This document shows, piece by piece, positions 52,203-60,706 of a stretch of DNA of 64,000 nucleotides. Origin of the DNA: Sphingobium sp. AS12 (GTDB lineage: Bacteria; Pseudomonadota; Alphaproteobacteria; Sphingomonadales; Sphingomonadaceae). The stretch's first letter is position 1, and each line of letters starts with the position of its first letter. The stretch is taken from NCBI RefSeq assembly GCF_019097845.1, contig NZ_JAHRGM010000093.1, positions 96,998 through 160,997 of the forward strand. The letters are read 5' to 3'. Under the pieces are notes generated by a model that was given only the letters and a program-made list of their open reading frames with translations, was not told the origin of the DNA and ran no database searches. The position numbers and the translations under genes were made by a program.

Positions 52203-53621
52203 TCAGGCGTCGGCAAATTCCACCGCGTTGACGATATGCGCCTGGGTATATTCCAGCAGCCCCGCTTCGCCCAGCTCTGCGCCCAGCCCGGACTGTTTCA
52301 CACCCCGGAACGGGATATTGGCGTCGATCGCCAGATGCTGGTTGACCCACACGGTGCCGCTGTCGATCTTCATCGCGACCGCCGTGGCGCGGGCAATATC
52401 CTTGCCCCACACGGTGCCACCCAGCCCATAATCACTGTCATTGGCGCGGGCGATGACATCATCGATATCGTCATATTTCAGCACCGGCAGCACCGGGCCG
52501 AACTGCTCTTCACGCACCAGCGGCGCATCATCGTCCAGATCGCGCACGATCGTGGGCGCAATGAAATAGCCCGCCCGGTCGAGCGGCGCGCCACCGGTCA
52601 TCACCGTGCCGCGCGTGCGCGCATCCTCGATCAGGGCATTGACCTTGTCGAACTGCATCTTGTTCTGCACCGGGCCGATCGTCGTTCCCTGCTTGGCCCC
52701 GTCATCGACGATCGCCTCATTGGCCAGCTTGGCCAGCTCATCGCAAAATTCGTCATACATCGGGGTGGGCACATAGGCGCGCTTGATGGCGACGCAAATC
52801 TGCCCGGCATTGGTCATTGCCCCCTGATAGACCTTCTTCGCCGCCTGCTTGGCATCGACATCGTCCATCACGATCGCTGCGTCATTGCCGCCCAGCTCCA
52901 GCGTCACCCGCTTCACCGTGCCGGCTGACGATGCCATCACCTTCTTGCCGGTCGCGGTCGATCCGGTGAAGGCGACCTTGGCAATGTCGGGATGGCCCGT
53001 GATCAACGCGCCCAGCTCATTCTGGTCACACAGGATGTTGAACACGCCCGGCGGCAGGATCGCCTGCGCCAGTTCGCCGAACAGCAAAGTGGTCAGCGGC
53101 GTCGTCGGCGCGGGCTTGGCGATCATCGTGTTGCCGGTGACCAGTGCCGGACCCAGCTTGTTCATCAGCAGGATCAGCGGGAAATTCCATGGCGTGATCG
53201 ACGCCACCACGCCCAGCGGGGTGCGATGCTCGATGACGCGATTGCCGCCTTCATCCTTCAATATCTTGGGTTCGATCCGCATCGCGGCAAAACCGCGCAG
53301 TGTGAACACGCTGCCCATAATCTCATAGGCGGCCTGATCCAGCGGCTTGCCCTGCTCAGCGGTCAGCAGGCTGGCAAATTCTCCGATGCGCGCCTCCAGC
53401 GCGTCCGCGAGCTTGTTGACCAGCGCGGCCCGTTCATCGGCCGACAGCGCCGACCAAGCAGGCAGCGCACGCTTGGCGGCCGCCACGGCGCGCTCCAGCA
53501 GCGCCTCGTCGGCCTTGGGCGCGGATGCAAAGGCGGCGCCCGTCGCCGGGTTCACCACATCGAACGTGCTGACGCCCGGTACAAGTTCGCCGTCGATCAA
53601 AAGGCGGTATTCATGATCCAT
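52203..53621 (-). CDS. NAD-dependent aldehyde dehydrogenase (MarR-controlled)
   Basis: 472 residues. PWNFPLILLMNKLGPALVTG binds cofactor, LELGGNDAAIVMDDVD carries the general-base Glu and NAGQICVAIKRAYV the catalytic Cys. It belongs to the branch with aromatic and aliphatic aldehyde dehydrogenases. It is divergent from a marR gene, and its promoter (TTGCCA, 17-base spacer, CACAAA on the minus strand) contains the 22-bp element also found before the acyl-CoA synthetase. AAGGAG is eight bases before the ATG; the upstream frame to 53729 crosses the promoter. Together with the synthetase, oxidation/CoA-activation of an aromatic or fatty aldehyde is plausible. Confidence 0.9.
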   Translation of the reverse strand: MDHEYRLLIDGELVPGVSTFDVVNPATGAAFASAPKADEALLERAVAAAKRALPAWSALSADERAALVNKLADALEARIGEFASLLTAEQGKPLDQAAYEIMGSVFTLRGFAAMRIEPKILKDEGGNRVIEHRTPLGVVASITPWNFPLILLMNKLGPALVTGNTMIAKPAPTTPLTTLLFGELAQAILPPGVFNILCDQNELGALITGHPDIAKVAFTGSTATGKKVMASSAGTVKRVTLELGGNDAAIVMDDVDAKQAAKKVYQGAMTNAGQICVAIKRAYVPTPMYDEFCDELAKLANEAIVDDGAKQGTTIGPVQNKMQFDKVNALIEDARTRGTVMTGGAPLDRAGYFIAPTIVRDLDDDAPLVREEQFGPVLPVLKYDDIDDVIARANDSDYGLGGTVWGKDIARATAVAMKIDSGTVWVNQHLAIDANIPFRGVKQSGLGAELGEAGLLEYTQAHIVNAVEFADA

Positions 53622-53700
53622 TGTCGCTCTCCTTGACTGCTGGTCCTGATTCGGAACGGCTTTGGCTATCGCTTTGTGCGACGCGAGCCTGTAGCATGTA

Positions 53701-53729
53701 TTTGTGCGCCTGTGATACAATTTTGGCAA
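53701..53729 (-). promoter_or_regulatory. Promoter/operator of the aldehyde dehydrogenase (22-bp element copy 1)
   Basis: On the minus strand: -35 TTGCCA (53729-53724), 17 bases, -10 CACAAA (53706-53701). The 22-bp element 53702-53723 occupies the spacer and most of the -10. Its exact reverse complement lies at 54218-54239. The element has imperfect dyad symmetry (TTGT...ACAA ends), as MarR operators do. Confidence 0.75.
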
Positions 53730-53745
53730 GGAGATAAAGGCAGCG

Positions 53746-54189
53746 ATGAAACAGGGGGCGGATCTTCGCGGGCTGATCGGTTATCAGGTCCAGCGTGCAC
53801 ATCTGGTGATCGACACGGACGCGCGCGCCGCGATGGCGGCGCATGACCTGTCGCCCGCCAAGCTGACGGCGCTCATCCTGATCCGAGACAATCCGGGCTG
53901 CGACCAGACCGCCCTTGGCCGGGCGCTCAGCATCAATCGGTCCAGCGCCATGAAGTTGGTCAACATTCTGGCAGACCGCGGCCTGGTCGAACGGCGGCCC
54001 GGCCGCGACTTGCGCACTAACGCCCTGTGGCTGACACCCGATGGCGAAGCGCAGGTGCCGGTCATGGTGGATGCGCTGCGTACATCGGACGCCCGAATGA
54101 CGGCGCGACTGAGTGCGGATGAAGTCCGCACGTTGAATGGCCTGCTCCGCAAACTCGGCCCGGCGACGCGCGCCACCAGCGCGGACTAA
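53746..54189 (+). CDS. MarR family transcriptional regulator
   Basis: 147 residues. The winged helix reads LSPAKLTALILIRDNPGCDQTALGRALSINRSSAMKLVNIL, followed by the wing DRGLVERRPGRDLRTNALWLTPDG. It sits between two genes whose promoters contain inverted exact copies of a 22-bp element, strongly suggesting that it is the local repressor of aldehyde dehydrogenase and acyl-CoA synthetase. In Sphingobium SYK-6 the feruloyl-CoA synthetase operon is similarly controlled by the MarR regulator FerC, with hydroxycinnamoyl-CoA as effector; whether the effector is similar here is inference. AAGGAG/AAAGG purines precede the ATG. Confidence 0.9.
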   Translation: MKQGADLRGLIGYQVQRAHLVIDTDARAAMAAHDLSPAKLTALILIRDNPGCDQTALGRALSINRSSAMKLVNILADRGLVERRPGRDLRTNALWLTPDGEAQVPVMVDALRTSDARMTARLSADEVRTLNGLLRKLGPATRATSAD

Positions 54190-54211
54190 GGGCAGGCATG
54201 CGTAAAAGCGG

Positions 54212-54240
54212 TTGCGTAAATTGTATCACAGGCGCACAAT
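54212..54240 (+). promoter_or_regulatory. Promoter/operator of the acyl-CoA synthetase (22-bp element copy 2)
   Basis: -35 TTGCGT (54212-54217), 17 bases, -10 CACAAT (54235-54240). The spacer and -10 overlap carry the 22-bp element 54218-54239, an exact reverse complement of 53702-53723. A repressor bound here would block RNA polymerase. Located 65 bp before the TTG start. Confidence 0.78.
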
Positions 54241-54304
54241 GTCCGCATGATAGAGCGGCTGATTCGACCCGCTCCCATGACCTGTTTTCTGGGGAGAGAT
54301 ACGC

Positions 54305-56443
54305 TTGACCGACATGATCGACCTCGACCGGCCTGCATCGCCAACGGCCGCGCGGTCGCTCGACCGGTTACTGCGGCCCCGTTCCGTCGCGATCGTCGGC
54401 GCGTCGGACAAGCCCGGCGCGCTGGGCGCATCGGTGCTGGCCAATCTCGTGCGGCAGGGTTTTGCCGGGGCCATCCATCTGGTCAATCCCAGGCGCGCCG
54501 ACATTGGCGGCCGCCCCTGCGTCGCCTCGGTCGATGACCTGCCCGAAGGCGTCGATGTTGCCGTCCTCGCCATCCCTCGCGTGGGCGTACTGGATACGAT
54601 GCGCGGTCTGGCCCGTCGCAAGGTCGGCGCCGCGGTGATCTTTTCGGCTGGCTTTGCCGAAGATGGCCCGCAGGGTCTGGCCGACCAGTAGGAAATCGCC
54701 CGCATCGCCCGCGACGCCGGGATGGTGGTCGAAGGACCCAACTGCCTGGGCCTCGTCAATTTCCGCGACAATGTTTCGCTGACCTTCATCGAAATGCCGG
54801 AGGCAAAGGCGCAGGGCGACCGGCGCGTCGGCATCGTCTCGCAATCGGGCGCCATGGCTGCGGTGCTGGCAACGACGATGATCCATCGCGACGTGCCCTT
54901 GAGCTGCTACATCTCCACCGGCAATGAAGCGGCCAGCGGGATCGAGGATTATCTCACCCATCTGGTCGATGAACCCGAAACCGCCGTCATCGCCATGATT
55001 GCCGAGCATGTCCGCGATCCCGCCCGCTTCCTTGCCGCCGCCCGCGCCGCCCGCGCGGCAGGCAAACAGGTCGTGCTGCTCCACCCCGGCCGCAGCGCGG
55101 CGGGCGCGGCCAGCGCGGCGACCCATACCGGCGCGATGGCTGGCGATCACGCGGTCATGGCTGTCCATGTCGAACGGGCGGGCGTCATCCTGGTCGACTC
55201 GCTCGAAGAACTTGGCGACGTCGCGGAAATGCTGACCCGCAATGCAACGATCGGCGCGGGCGGTACCGGCGTCATCGCCGAATCCGGCGCGTTCAAGGCG
55301 ATGATGCTCGACCTGTCCGAAGCCGTGGCACTCGACCTGCCGACCCTGACCGACGCCGACAGCCCGGCACTGCGCGCAGCGCTGCCCGATTTCGTCCCGG
55401 TCACCAACCCGCTTGATGTCACCGCGCAGGGGCTGGTCGATCCCGGCCTCTATGGCCGTACCCTCGCCGCATTGGTCGATGATCCGCGTATCGCCACGAT
55501 CCTGCTGACCCTGATCCAGACCGACACCGGCACTTCCCACATCAAATTCGCCGCCGTGCTGGAGGCCCTCGCCAGCCTGCGCCCCGATAAGCCGATCATC
55601 GTCGGCGGCGTCGATGAAGGCGGCGCGGTGTTCGCCGACGACCTTGCCGCCCTGCGTCAGGCAGGCGTCACCTATCTGCCCACCGCCGAACGCGCCGTGC
55701 GGGCGCTGGCGCGGATCAGCGCGGCTGCCGCGCGTGATTTCACGACGGCCCCGCTGGACGCCGTCCCGGTCGCCGACCTCGCGCAGGTCGGTCATTCAAT
55801 CCCCGAATATCGGTCCAAGGCGATCATGGCCGACCATGGCATCGCCTTCCCTCGCTTCGCTATGGCGCACAGCGTGGACGAAGCCATCGCCGCTGCCGAG
55901 ACGCTGGGCTATCCCGTTGTTCTGAAAGCTCAATCACCCGACCTGCCGCACAAGAGCGACGCGGGCGGCGTCATCATCAACCTCAAGAACCGCGAAGAAC
56001 TGGCAGAGGGCTGGGACCGTCTTGCCGCCAATATCGCCGCCTCGCGCCCCGGCCTCGTGCTGGACGGCGTGCTGGTGGAAGGAATGGCGGACAAGGGTGT
56101 CGAACTCATTGTCGGCGCGCGCAACGATCCGCACTGGGGTGCGACCATATTGGTCGGCTTCGGCGGCGTCGCTGCAGAACTGCTGCACGACGTCTGCCTG
56201 CTCCCCGCCGACCTGCCGCGCGACGCCATCATCGCGCGCATCCGCACGCTGCGTATGGCCCCGCTGCTCGACGGCTTTCGTGGCGCGCCGGTCATGGACA
56301 TCGGCGCGGTCGCCGACGTGGTCCAGCGCCTCGGTCGCATGGTCGCCGCCACCCCCGCCATCCGCGAGGTCGATCTCAATCCGGTGATCGTCTATTCAGA
56401 AGGAAAGGGCGCACTGGCGCTCGACGCTCTCATTTCCCTGTAA
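54305..56443 (+). pseudogene. NDP-forming acyl-CoA synthetase (feruloyl-CoA synthetase-like), interrupted by in-frame TAG
   Basis: The gene would encode about 712 residues: CoA-binding domain (RSVAIVGASDKPGALGASVL), then succinyl-CoA ligase-like domains and a C-terminal ATP-grasp (LGYPVVLKAQSPDLPHKSDAGGV). A TAG at 54689-54691 follows LADQ at residue 128; the same frame resumes at once with EIARIARDAGMVVEGPNCLG. Only one base change (CAG to TAG) is needed, with no frameshift. Hence it is a nonsense allele, a sequencing error, or a read-through gene. Intact relatives include FerA of Sphingobium SYK-6. Start is TTG with GGGGAGAG upstream; ATG at 54314 is an alternative. Transcribed from a MarR-controlled promoter. 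Confidence 0.88.
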
Positions 56444-56453
56444 AAAGCTGCGT

Positions 56454-56513
56454 GTTCCCGCGCAGGCGGGAACCCAGTCCTGACCTCTGAACTGGATTCC
56501 CGCCTGCGCGGGA
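56454..56513. repeat. REP-like palindrome pair, copy B
   Basis: GTTCCCGCGCAGGCGGGAAC at 56454-56473 is identical to the arm at 16646-16665. The inverted partner TTCCCGCCTGCGCGGGA (56497-56513) lies 23 bases on. It is placed between the convergent acyl-CoA synthetase and DUF3237 genes, where it may act as a terminator. Confidence 0.9.
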
Positions 56514-56525
56514 GCACAGCGCGGA

Positions 56526-57026
56526 TTATGTCAGTGCATAATAGCGCAGCACATTGCCGTCCGCCCGCCGCTCGCCTACGCCGATGAACACATGTTTGGT
56601 CAGCCAGTCATGCTTGCCCACCGGACATTCAAAGGTCGGATTGCCGCGCAGATAATAGTCCTGCTGTTCCACTGGCTGTCCTTCGCCAAAGGCCCAGTCG
56701 CGCAGTTTCGCCATCGTGTCGGGCTTGCGACCCCAAAGGAAGCCGCGATTGTTGAGCAGGATCAGCGTGCCATCCTCCTCTTCCAGCATATAGCGCGCGT
56801 CCAACACCGCGACATCGTCGGGCCGGAAATAGGCATAGTCGCCGCCCGATCCCGGCACCGCCTTGCCCTTTAACCTTGGCCCCTCGAACGTGCCGCCATC
56901 GACATAGACAGCGCTGCGACTGCCCCCCATGGGCGTGTTTACGATGGTCTGCATGCGCGGAAATTGCAGCCGTACCTCCATCACAAATTCCAGTCGCGGA
57001 TTATCCAGCGTCGAAAACCTATCCAT
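56526..57026 (-). CDS. DUF3237 domain-containing protein
   Basis: 166 residues, a single DUF3237 beta-barrel domain (LEFVMEVRLQFPRMQ at the start, GGTFEGPRLKGKAVPGSGGDYAYFRPD in the middle, then DARYMLEEEDGTLILLNNRG). The function of this family is unknown, but it often sits in catabolic clusters for aromatic or terpenoid compounds in sphingomonads and actinobacteria. The stop/start overlap with the SDR gene is 1 nt (TAATG), so it is cotranscribed as the last gene of a three-gene unit. Confidence 0.88.
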   Translation of the reverse strand: MDRFSTLDNPRLEFVMEVRLQFPRMQTIVNTPMGGSRSAVYVDGGTFEGPRLKGKAVPGSGGDYAYFRPDDVAVLDARYMLEEEDGTLILLNNRGFLWGRKPDTMAKLRDWAFGEGQPVEQQDYYLRGNPTFECPVGKHDWLTKHVFIGVGERRADGNVLRYYALT

Positions 57027-57775
57027 TATCCAAGCTCCAATGTGCCGCCATCTACAAACAAGTTTGCCGCCGTGATAAAACTCGCCTCGTCCGACGCCAG
57101 GAACAGCACCGCGCGCGCGACCTCCTCCGCCCGGCCCATCCGTTTCATCGGTACGGCATTGATCATGACCTCACGCATCGCTTCGACATCGGCCTCGCTC
57201 ATCCCCGGATTGCGATGCAGCAGCGGCGTCTCGATCGGGCCGGGGCTGACCATGTTGACCCGGATACCTTCACCCACCAACTCGCCAGCAATCACCTTCA
57301 TCGCGGCATATAGTCCGCCCTTGGCTGCCGCATAGGCCGTGTTGCCCGGCACGAAGGCATGGCCACCGATCGAGCCGGTCGCGACGATCGACCCGCCCCG
57401 GCTCATCAGTTTCAGCGCCTTCTGGATTGCGAATATACACCCGTGCAGATTGACGCCATGGACATGGCCCCAGTCATCCGGCTTCAGATCGCGGAAGGAC
57501 GCGAAACCGCCGACGCCTGCATTGACGAACAAAGTGTCGATCCGCCCGTCCTGCGCGGCAATGTCGGCTATCACCGCGTCCATCGCATCCAGATCGGCAA
57601 TGTCCGCGCGATAGCCTTTTGCGCCAGGAATCGCCGCCACCGCCGCGTCGATCGTCGCCTGATCGCGGCCCGTCAACCGCACGATCGCGCCTTCAGCGGC
57701 AAAGGCCTGCGCACTGGCAAGGCCAATCCCGCTATTGCCGCCGACGACCAATATTATCTTATCGCTGAACCGCAT
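57026..57775 (-). CDS. Short-chain dehydrogenase/reductase (SDR)
   Basis: 249 residues. The cofactor motif VVGGNSGIGLASAQAF at about residue 10, NAGVGG near 85, catalytic Ser in VATGSIGG and the YxxxK motif in NTAYAAAKGG are complete. The C-terminus FITAANLFVDGGTLELG is classical. The alcohol substrate is unknown. Positioned between a SnoaL-like protein and a DUF3237 protein on one transcript; such trios are typical of small catabolic modules. Confidence 0.92.
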   Translation of the reverse strand: MRFSDKIILVVGGNSGIGLASAQAFAAEGAIVRLTGRDQATIDAAVAAIPGAKGYRADIADLDAMDAVIADIAAQDGRIDTLFVNAGVGGFASFRDLKPDDWGHVHGVNLHGCIFAIQKALKLMSRGGSIVATGSIGGHAFVPGNTAYAAAKGGLYAAMKVIAGELVGEGIRVNMVSPGPIETPLLHRNPGMSEADVEAMREVMINAVPMKRMGRAEEVARAVLFLASDEASFITAANLFVDGGTLELG

Positions 57776-57786
57776 GTCTCGCTCCG

Positions 57787-58176
57787 TCAAAAGGGGGAAT
57801 TGGGATTGGGGCTGTCGGTCGGCACGTCCTGCACCACGTCCCAATGTTCAGCGATCCGCCCGTTTTCGACACGGAAAATGTCGATCACCGCAAAGCCCGG
57901 ATCGTCCGGCCACCGCCGGACATGATAATGGACAATGACATGATCATCCTCGACAAAGCAGCGCTTGATGTCATGCACCGCGTCCGGGGTCTGCCCACGC
58001 ACCTGCCGCAAAAATGCTTTGAGCGGCTCCGTCCCGGTGTCGACCCACTGGTTATACTGGATATAATCGGGGGCCAGATAGCGGTCCACCGCGTCGGCAT
58101 CCATGGGTTTGAGGACATGGTCGAACATCGCCATGACCAGTTTTAGATTGCGCTCTTCTTGCTCGGTGCGGGCCAT
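57787..58176 (-). CDS. SnoaL/NTF2-like protein
   Basis: 129 residues with the SnoaL-like cone: VMAMFDHVLKPMDADAVDRYLAPDYIQYNQWVDTG and CFVEDDHVIVHYHVRRWPDDPGFAVIDIFRVENGRIAEHWDVVQ. Members are enzymes (cyclases, hydratases, isomerases) or small-molecule binders. It starts a three-gene unit with the SDR and DUF3237 genes. It is divergent from another SnoaL/NTF2 gene, and the region between them holds an operator-like palindrome. Confidence 0.88.
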   Translation of the reverse strand: MARTEQEERNLKLVMAMFDHVLKPMDADAVDRYLAPDYIQYNQWVDTGTEPLKAFLRQVRGQTPDAVHDIKRCFVEDDHVIVHYHVRRWPDDPGFAVIDIFRVENGRIAEHWDVVQDVPTDSPNPNSPF

Positions 58177-58218
58177 ATCATCCTCATTCCGTCTTTTTCG
58201 CTGGCGTTCGATCGCGCC

Positions 58219-58255
58219 TTGCCGTTACGATAACGATCGTTATTAATAAGGGCAA
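58219..58255. promoter_or_regulatory. Overlapping divergent promoters with palindrome ATAACGATCGTTAT
   Basis: The perfect palindrome ATAACGATCGTTAT spans 58230-58243. On the minus strand TTGCCC (58255-58250), 17 bases, TATCGT forms a promoter for the SnoaL-SDR-DUF3237 unit. On the plus strand TTGCCG (58219-58224) is followed after 16 bases by TATTAA. GATAACGATCGTTA occurs again at 60716-60729, so one regulator may control both loci. Confidence 0.72.
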
Positions 58256-58300
58256 GCGGGCAGGGAAAAATTTGCTGCCTGCAAGATGGGAGAGGCCAAT

Positions 58301-58699
58301 ATGAACCGCGCCGATTACGAGCGTTATGCGCACGCCTTCAACAATCGCGACTATGACGCAGTGTTCGATTTCTATGCGCCGGGCGCGACGATCCAGTTCT
58401 TCGGGGTCGACCTTGGCACGCGCGATGCGTTCAAACGCTTCTACAGCTTCCTTCATGCCCATGTCGTCGAGACGCTGACGATCGAGCGCTTCGCCGCCAG
58501 CGATGAACTGGTCGCGCTGGAAGGGATCATCCGGGTCGAGGCGACCAGCGATCTGACCGCTGAGGCATTGCGCGAACAGGGGCTGGACCAGTTCGCCCCG
58601 ATCAAGAAAGGCGAGGCGCAGGAGATGCGCCAATATATCCATTATCATGTCGCGAACGGCCGCTTCACCAGCGTCGGCTGCGCGATCATTCCCGAATGA
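58301..58699 (+). CDS. NTF2-like/SnoaL-family protein
   Basis: 132 residues of the same cone fold as its divergent neighbour: DYERYAHAFNNRDYDAVFDFYAPGATIQFFG, then FKRFYSFLHAHVVETLTIERF and QYIHYHVANGRFTSVGCAII. Function is not known. The start at 58301 (MNRADYE) has GGGAGAGG upstream; the ATG at 58286 encodes part of that purine stretch. It is transcribed alone from the shared palindromic control region, opposite to the SnoaL-SDR-DUF3237 unit. Confidence 0.85.
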   Translation: MNRADYERYAHAFNNRDYDAVFDFYAPGATIQFFGVDLGTRDAFKRFYSFLHAHVVETLTIERFAASDELVALEGIIRVEATSDLTAEALREQGLDQFAPIKKGEAQEMRQYIHYHVANGRFTSVGCAIIPE

Positions 58700-58709
58700 G
58701 GGTTTGTCT

Positions 58710-58735
58710 CGAAATGCGCGAAAGAGCGCATTTCG
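58710..58735 (+). terminator. Hairpin after the NTF2-like gene
   Basis: CGAAATGCGC pairs with GCGCATTTCG around a six-base loop, a 10-bp perfect stem. It is nested in a longer imperfect repeat that includes TTTGTCTCGAAATGCGC and GCGCATTTCAAGACA at 58752-58770. It follows the NTF2-like gene by ten bases. There is no T-run, so it is probably a repeat element that ends transcription. Confidence 0.6.
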
Positions 58736-58818
58736 GTTGCGGATGCGCCAGAGGCGCATTTCAAGACAGACTCTGAGCGCGTCTTTCCCCATGCCCGGCT
58801 TGACTTGAGGCCCGCCAA

Positions 58819-59400
58819 ATGTCCTATCGGAAAGCCATGTCGAACAGCCCTGCGCCCAAAAGCCCGATCGCACCGCGCAAGTCGCTTCGGTCCCGTGCTG
58901 ACGAAGTCAGCCAGTCCGATACGCTGCACCGCATCCTGCGGCTGGCCAATAAATTGATGGCGCCCTTCTCCACCTATCTGGAGCATCGCTACAAGATCAG
59001 CCTCAATGAATTTCGACTGCTGATGCTGATCGGCCGCTTCCCCAATTCCGCCAGCCACGAACTGGCGGAAATGACGGGGGTGAACCCGATGAGCGTCTCC
59101 CGCGCCGTTGCCGCCCTGCAAAAACATGGCCGCATCACGGTGGAACGCGACGCCAGCAACAAGCGGCGCAAAACGCTGGTTCTGACCGATGAGGGCCAGC
59201 GCCTCTATCGGTTGATGCGCCCCCAGACCGACAAGGTCGCCGACTATCTGGTGTCGGGGCTGGAAGCGGCGCAGGTCGATACGCTCAACCATTTCCTCGA
59301 CACGCTGGTCGACACGCTCGAAGCCAGAGACGAAGCCGGCAACAGCCGCTTCCTCGAATCTACCCGCCCGGACGACGCGGACGAGACGATGACACCATAA
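58819..59400 (+). CDS. MarR family transcriptional regulator
   Basis: 193 residues. The winged helix is ISLNEFRLLMLIGRFPNSASHELAEMTGVNPMSVSRAVAAL, wing HGRITVERDASNKRRKTLVLTDEG. A ~50-residue disordered N-terminal stretch (SPAPKSPIAPRKSLRSR) is unusual for MarR. It lies between the two loci that share the GATAACGATCGTTA palindrome, so it is the nearest candidate regulator, though such palindromes are more often TetR sites. GAGG eight bases before the ATG supports 58819; 58837 is an alternative. Converges with the efflux pump gene. Confidence 0.88.
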   Translation: MSYRKAMSNSPAPKSPIAPRKSLRSRADEVSQSDTLHRILRLANKLMAPFSTYLEHRYKISLNEFRLLMLIGRFPNSASHELAEMTGVNPMSVSRAVAALQKHGRITVERDASNKRRKTLVLTDEGQRLYRLMRPQTDKVADYLVSGLEAAQVDTLNHFLDTLVDTLEARDEAGNSRFLESTRPDDADETMTP

Positions 59401-59401
59401 T

Positions 59402-59468
59402 CCGTTCGTTTCGCTCGAAGTCGGGAAATCTGCGCGCGATGTTTCCCGACTTCGCTCGAAACGAACGG
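59402..59468. terminator. Large inverted repeat between convergent marR and MFS genes
   Basis: CCGTTCGTTTCGCTCGAAG etc. at 59402-59428 pairs with 59442-59468, a 27-base stem with a three-base internal mismatch at the TCGCTCGA core. It is related to the 15443-15482 repeat. It probably terminates both genes. Confidence 0.8.
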
Positions 59469-59484
59469 CGAACGGGTTTGTCAA

Positions 59485-60690
59485 TTAGCGTCGTTGCCCC
59501 AGCACCATCAGTGCCGCAACGATGATAACAAACGCCCCCCCCAGCACGCTCACCAGCGGCAGCACCGTAAAGGATGGCAACAGCGACACGACGCCGCTTG
59601 CCAGCGCGGTAATCGCCAGTTGCAGCGTGCCCAGCAACCCCGCCGCCGCACCCGCACCGCCCGCCGCCGCATCCAGCGCTGAAATCGCCGCAGGGGTCAG
59701 GATCAGGCCCGCAATCGCGAACAAGAGCATGGAATAGATCTGGAACAGCGGCAACGGCATATTCTGTCGCGTCGCCACCAGCGCTATCATGGCCGTCGCA
59801 GCAATTGCGACGCTCGCGACGCTCAGCACCAGCCGCCGCGCCCCCAACCGCTGCATCAGTCCCGGCGCAAACTGGGTCGCGACCATCGACGTCACGGCAT
59901 TGAGCGCCAGCAACAGGCTATATTCGTGCGCGCTCAGGGCAAAGCCGATGCTGAACACAAAGGGCGCTGCGGTCACGAAGGCGAAGGGAATGGTCGTTGC
60001 CAGCCCCGCCACCAGCGTCCAGCCGACAAAGGCCGGGGTTGCGAGCAACTGCCCATAGGATTGCAGCATCGACTGGCGCACCACCCGCCGCTCCGGCGGC
60101 AGCGTTTCGGGCAGGAATAGCAGCACCGCCGCTATCGCCACCAGGCCACCGCCCGCCAACAACCCGAACAGCCCGCGCCATGACGTGAGCTGCAACAAAT
60201 AGCTCCCCGCCAGCGGCGCCAACACCGGCGAAATGCCGATCACCAGAAAAGTGAAGGCCATCAGTTGCGCCGCGCGATGGCCGCTATGCCGGTCGCGGAT
60301 CATCGCCCGCACGCTCGACGTTCCCGCACAAGCACCCATTCCCTGCAAAAACCGAAAGGCGACTAGCTGCTCCAGACTGGTCGCCAGTGCGCACGCCGTT
60401 GACGCGGCGATAAACAGCGCCAGCCCACCGATTAGTGGCCACCGCCGCCCGAACCGGTCACCCAGCGTGCCCAGCGGGATCTGCGCCAGCGCCAGTCCCA
60501 GGAAAAAGGCGGACAGGGTGCGCTGCACCGCGCCGCTGTCCGCCGCCATCGCCTGCGCCATACCGGGCATGGCGGGCAGATAGAGGTCGATCGCAAATGG
60601 ACCAAGCGACGACAGAAAGCCAAAGCCGATCCCCAGCAACAGGCTTGGCTGCGTGGCGTCCCGGCCCGGCACCCGGCTCGCATCGGTCAT
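59485..60690 (-). CDS. Bcr/CflA family multidrug-efflux MFS transporter
   Basis: 401 residues, 12 TM helices. The MFS motif A-like loop LGTLGDRFGRRWPLIGG lies between TM2 and TM3; FLQGMGACAGTSSVRAMIRD and GISPVLAPLAGSYLL are typical of Bcr/CflA drug:proton antiporters (bicyclomycin, chloramphenicol relatives). It may export aromatic substrates or products of the nearby cluster. Its promoter overlaps the palindrome GATAACGATCGTTA at 60716-60729, so it is probably inducible by a local regulator. It is divergent from a truncated AAHS transporter gene. Confidence 0.92.
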   Translation of the reverse strand: MTDASRVPGRDATQPSLLLGIGFGFLSSLGPFAIDLYLPAMPGMAQAMAADSGAVQRTLSAFFLGLALAQIPLGTLGDRFGRRWPLIGGLALFIAASTACALATSLEQLVAFRFLQGMGACAGTSSVRAMIRDRHSGHRAAQLMAFTFLVIGISPVLAPLAGSYLLQLTSWRGLFGLLAGGGLVAIAAVLLFLPETLPPERRVVRQSMLQSYGQLLATPAFVGWTLVAGLATTIPFAFVTAAPFVFSIGFALSAHEYSLLLALNAVTSMVATQFAPGLMQRLGARRLVLSVASVAIAATAMIALVATRQNMPLPLFQIYSMLLFAIAGLILTPAAISALDAAAGGAGAAAGLLGTLQLAITALASGVVSLLPSFTVLPLVSVLGGAFVIIVAALMVLGQRR

Positions 60691-60706
60691 AAATTATGGC
60701 ACCCTC

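Noticed and set aside
54722..56443. Separate 573-codon gene starting at an internal ATG
   Set aside because: It is in the same frame as the upstream 128 codons, starts in mid-domain without a ribosome site, and is better read as one gene with an amber codon.
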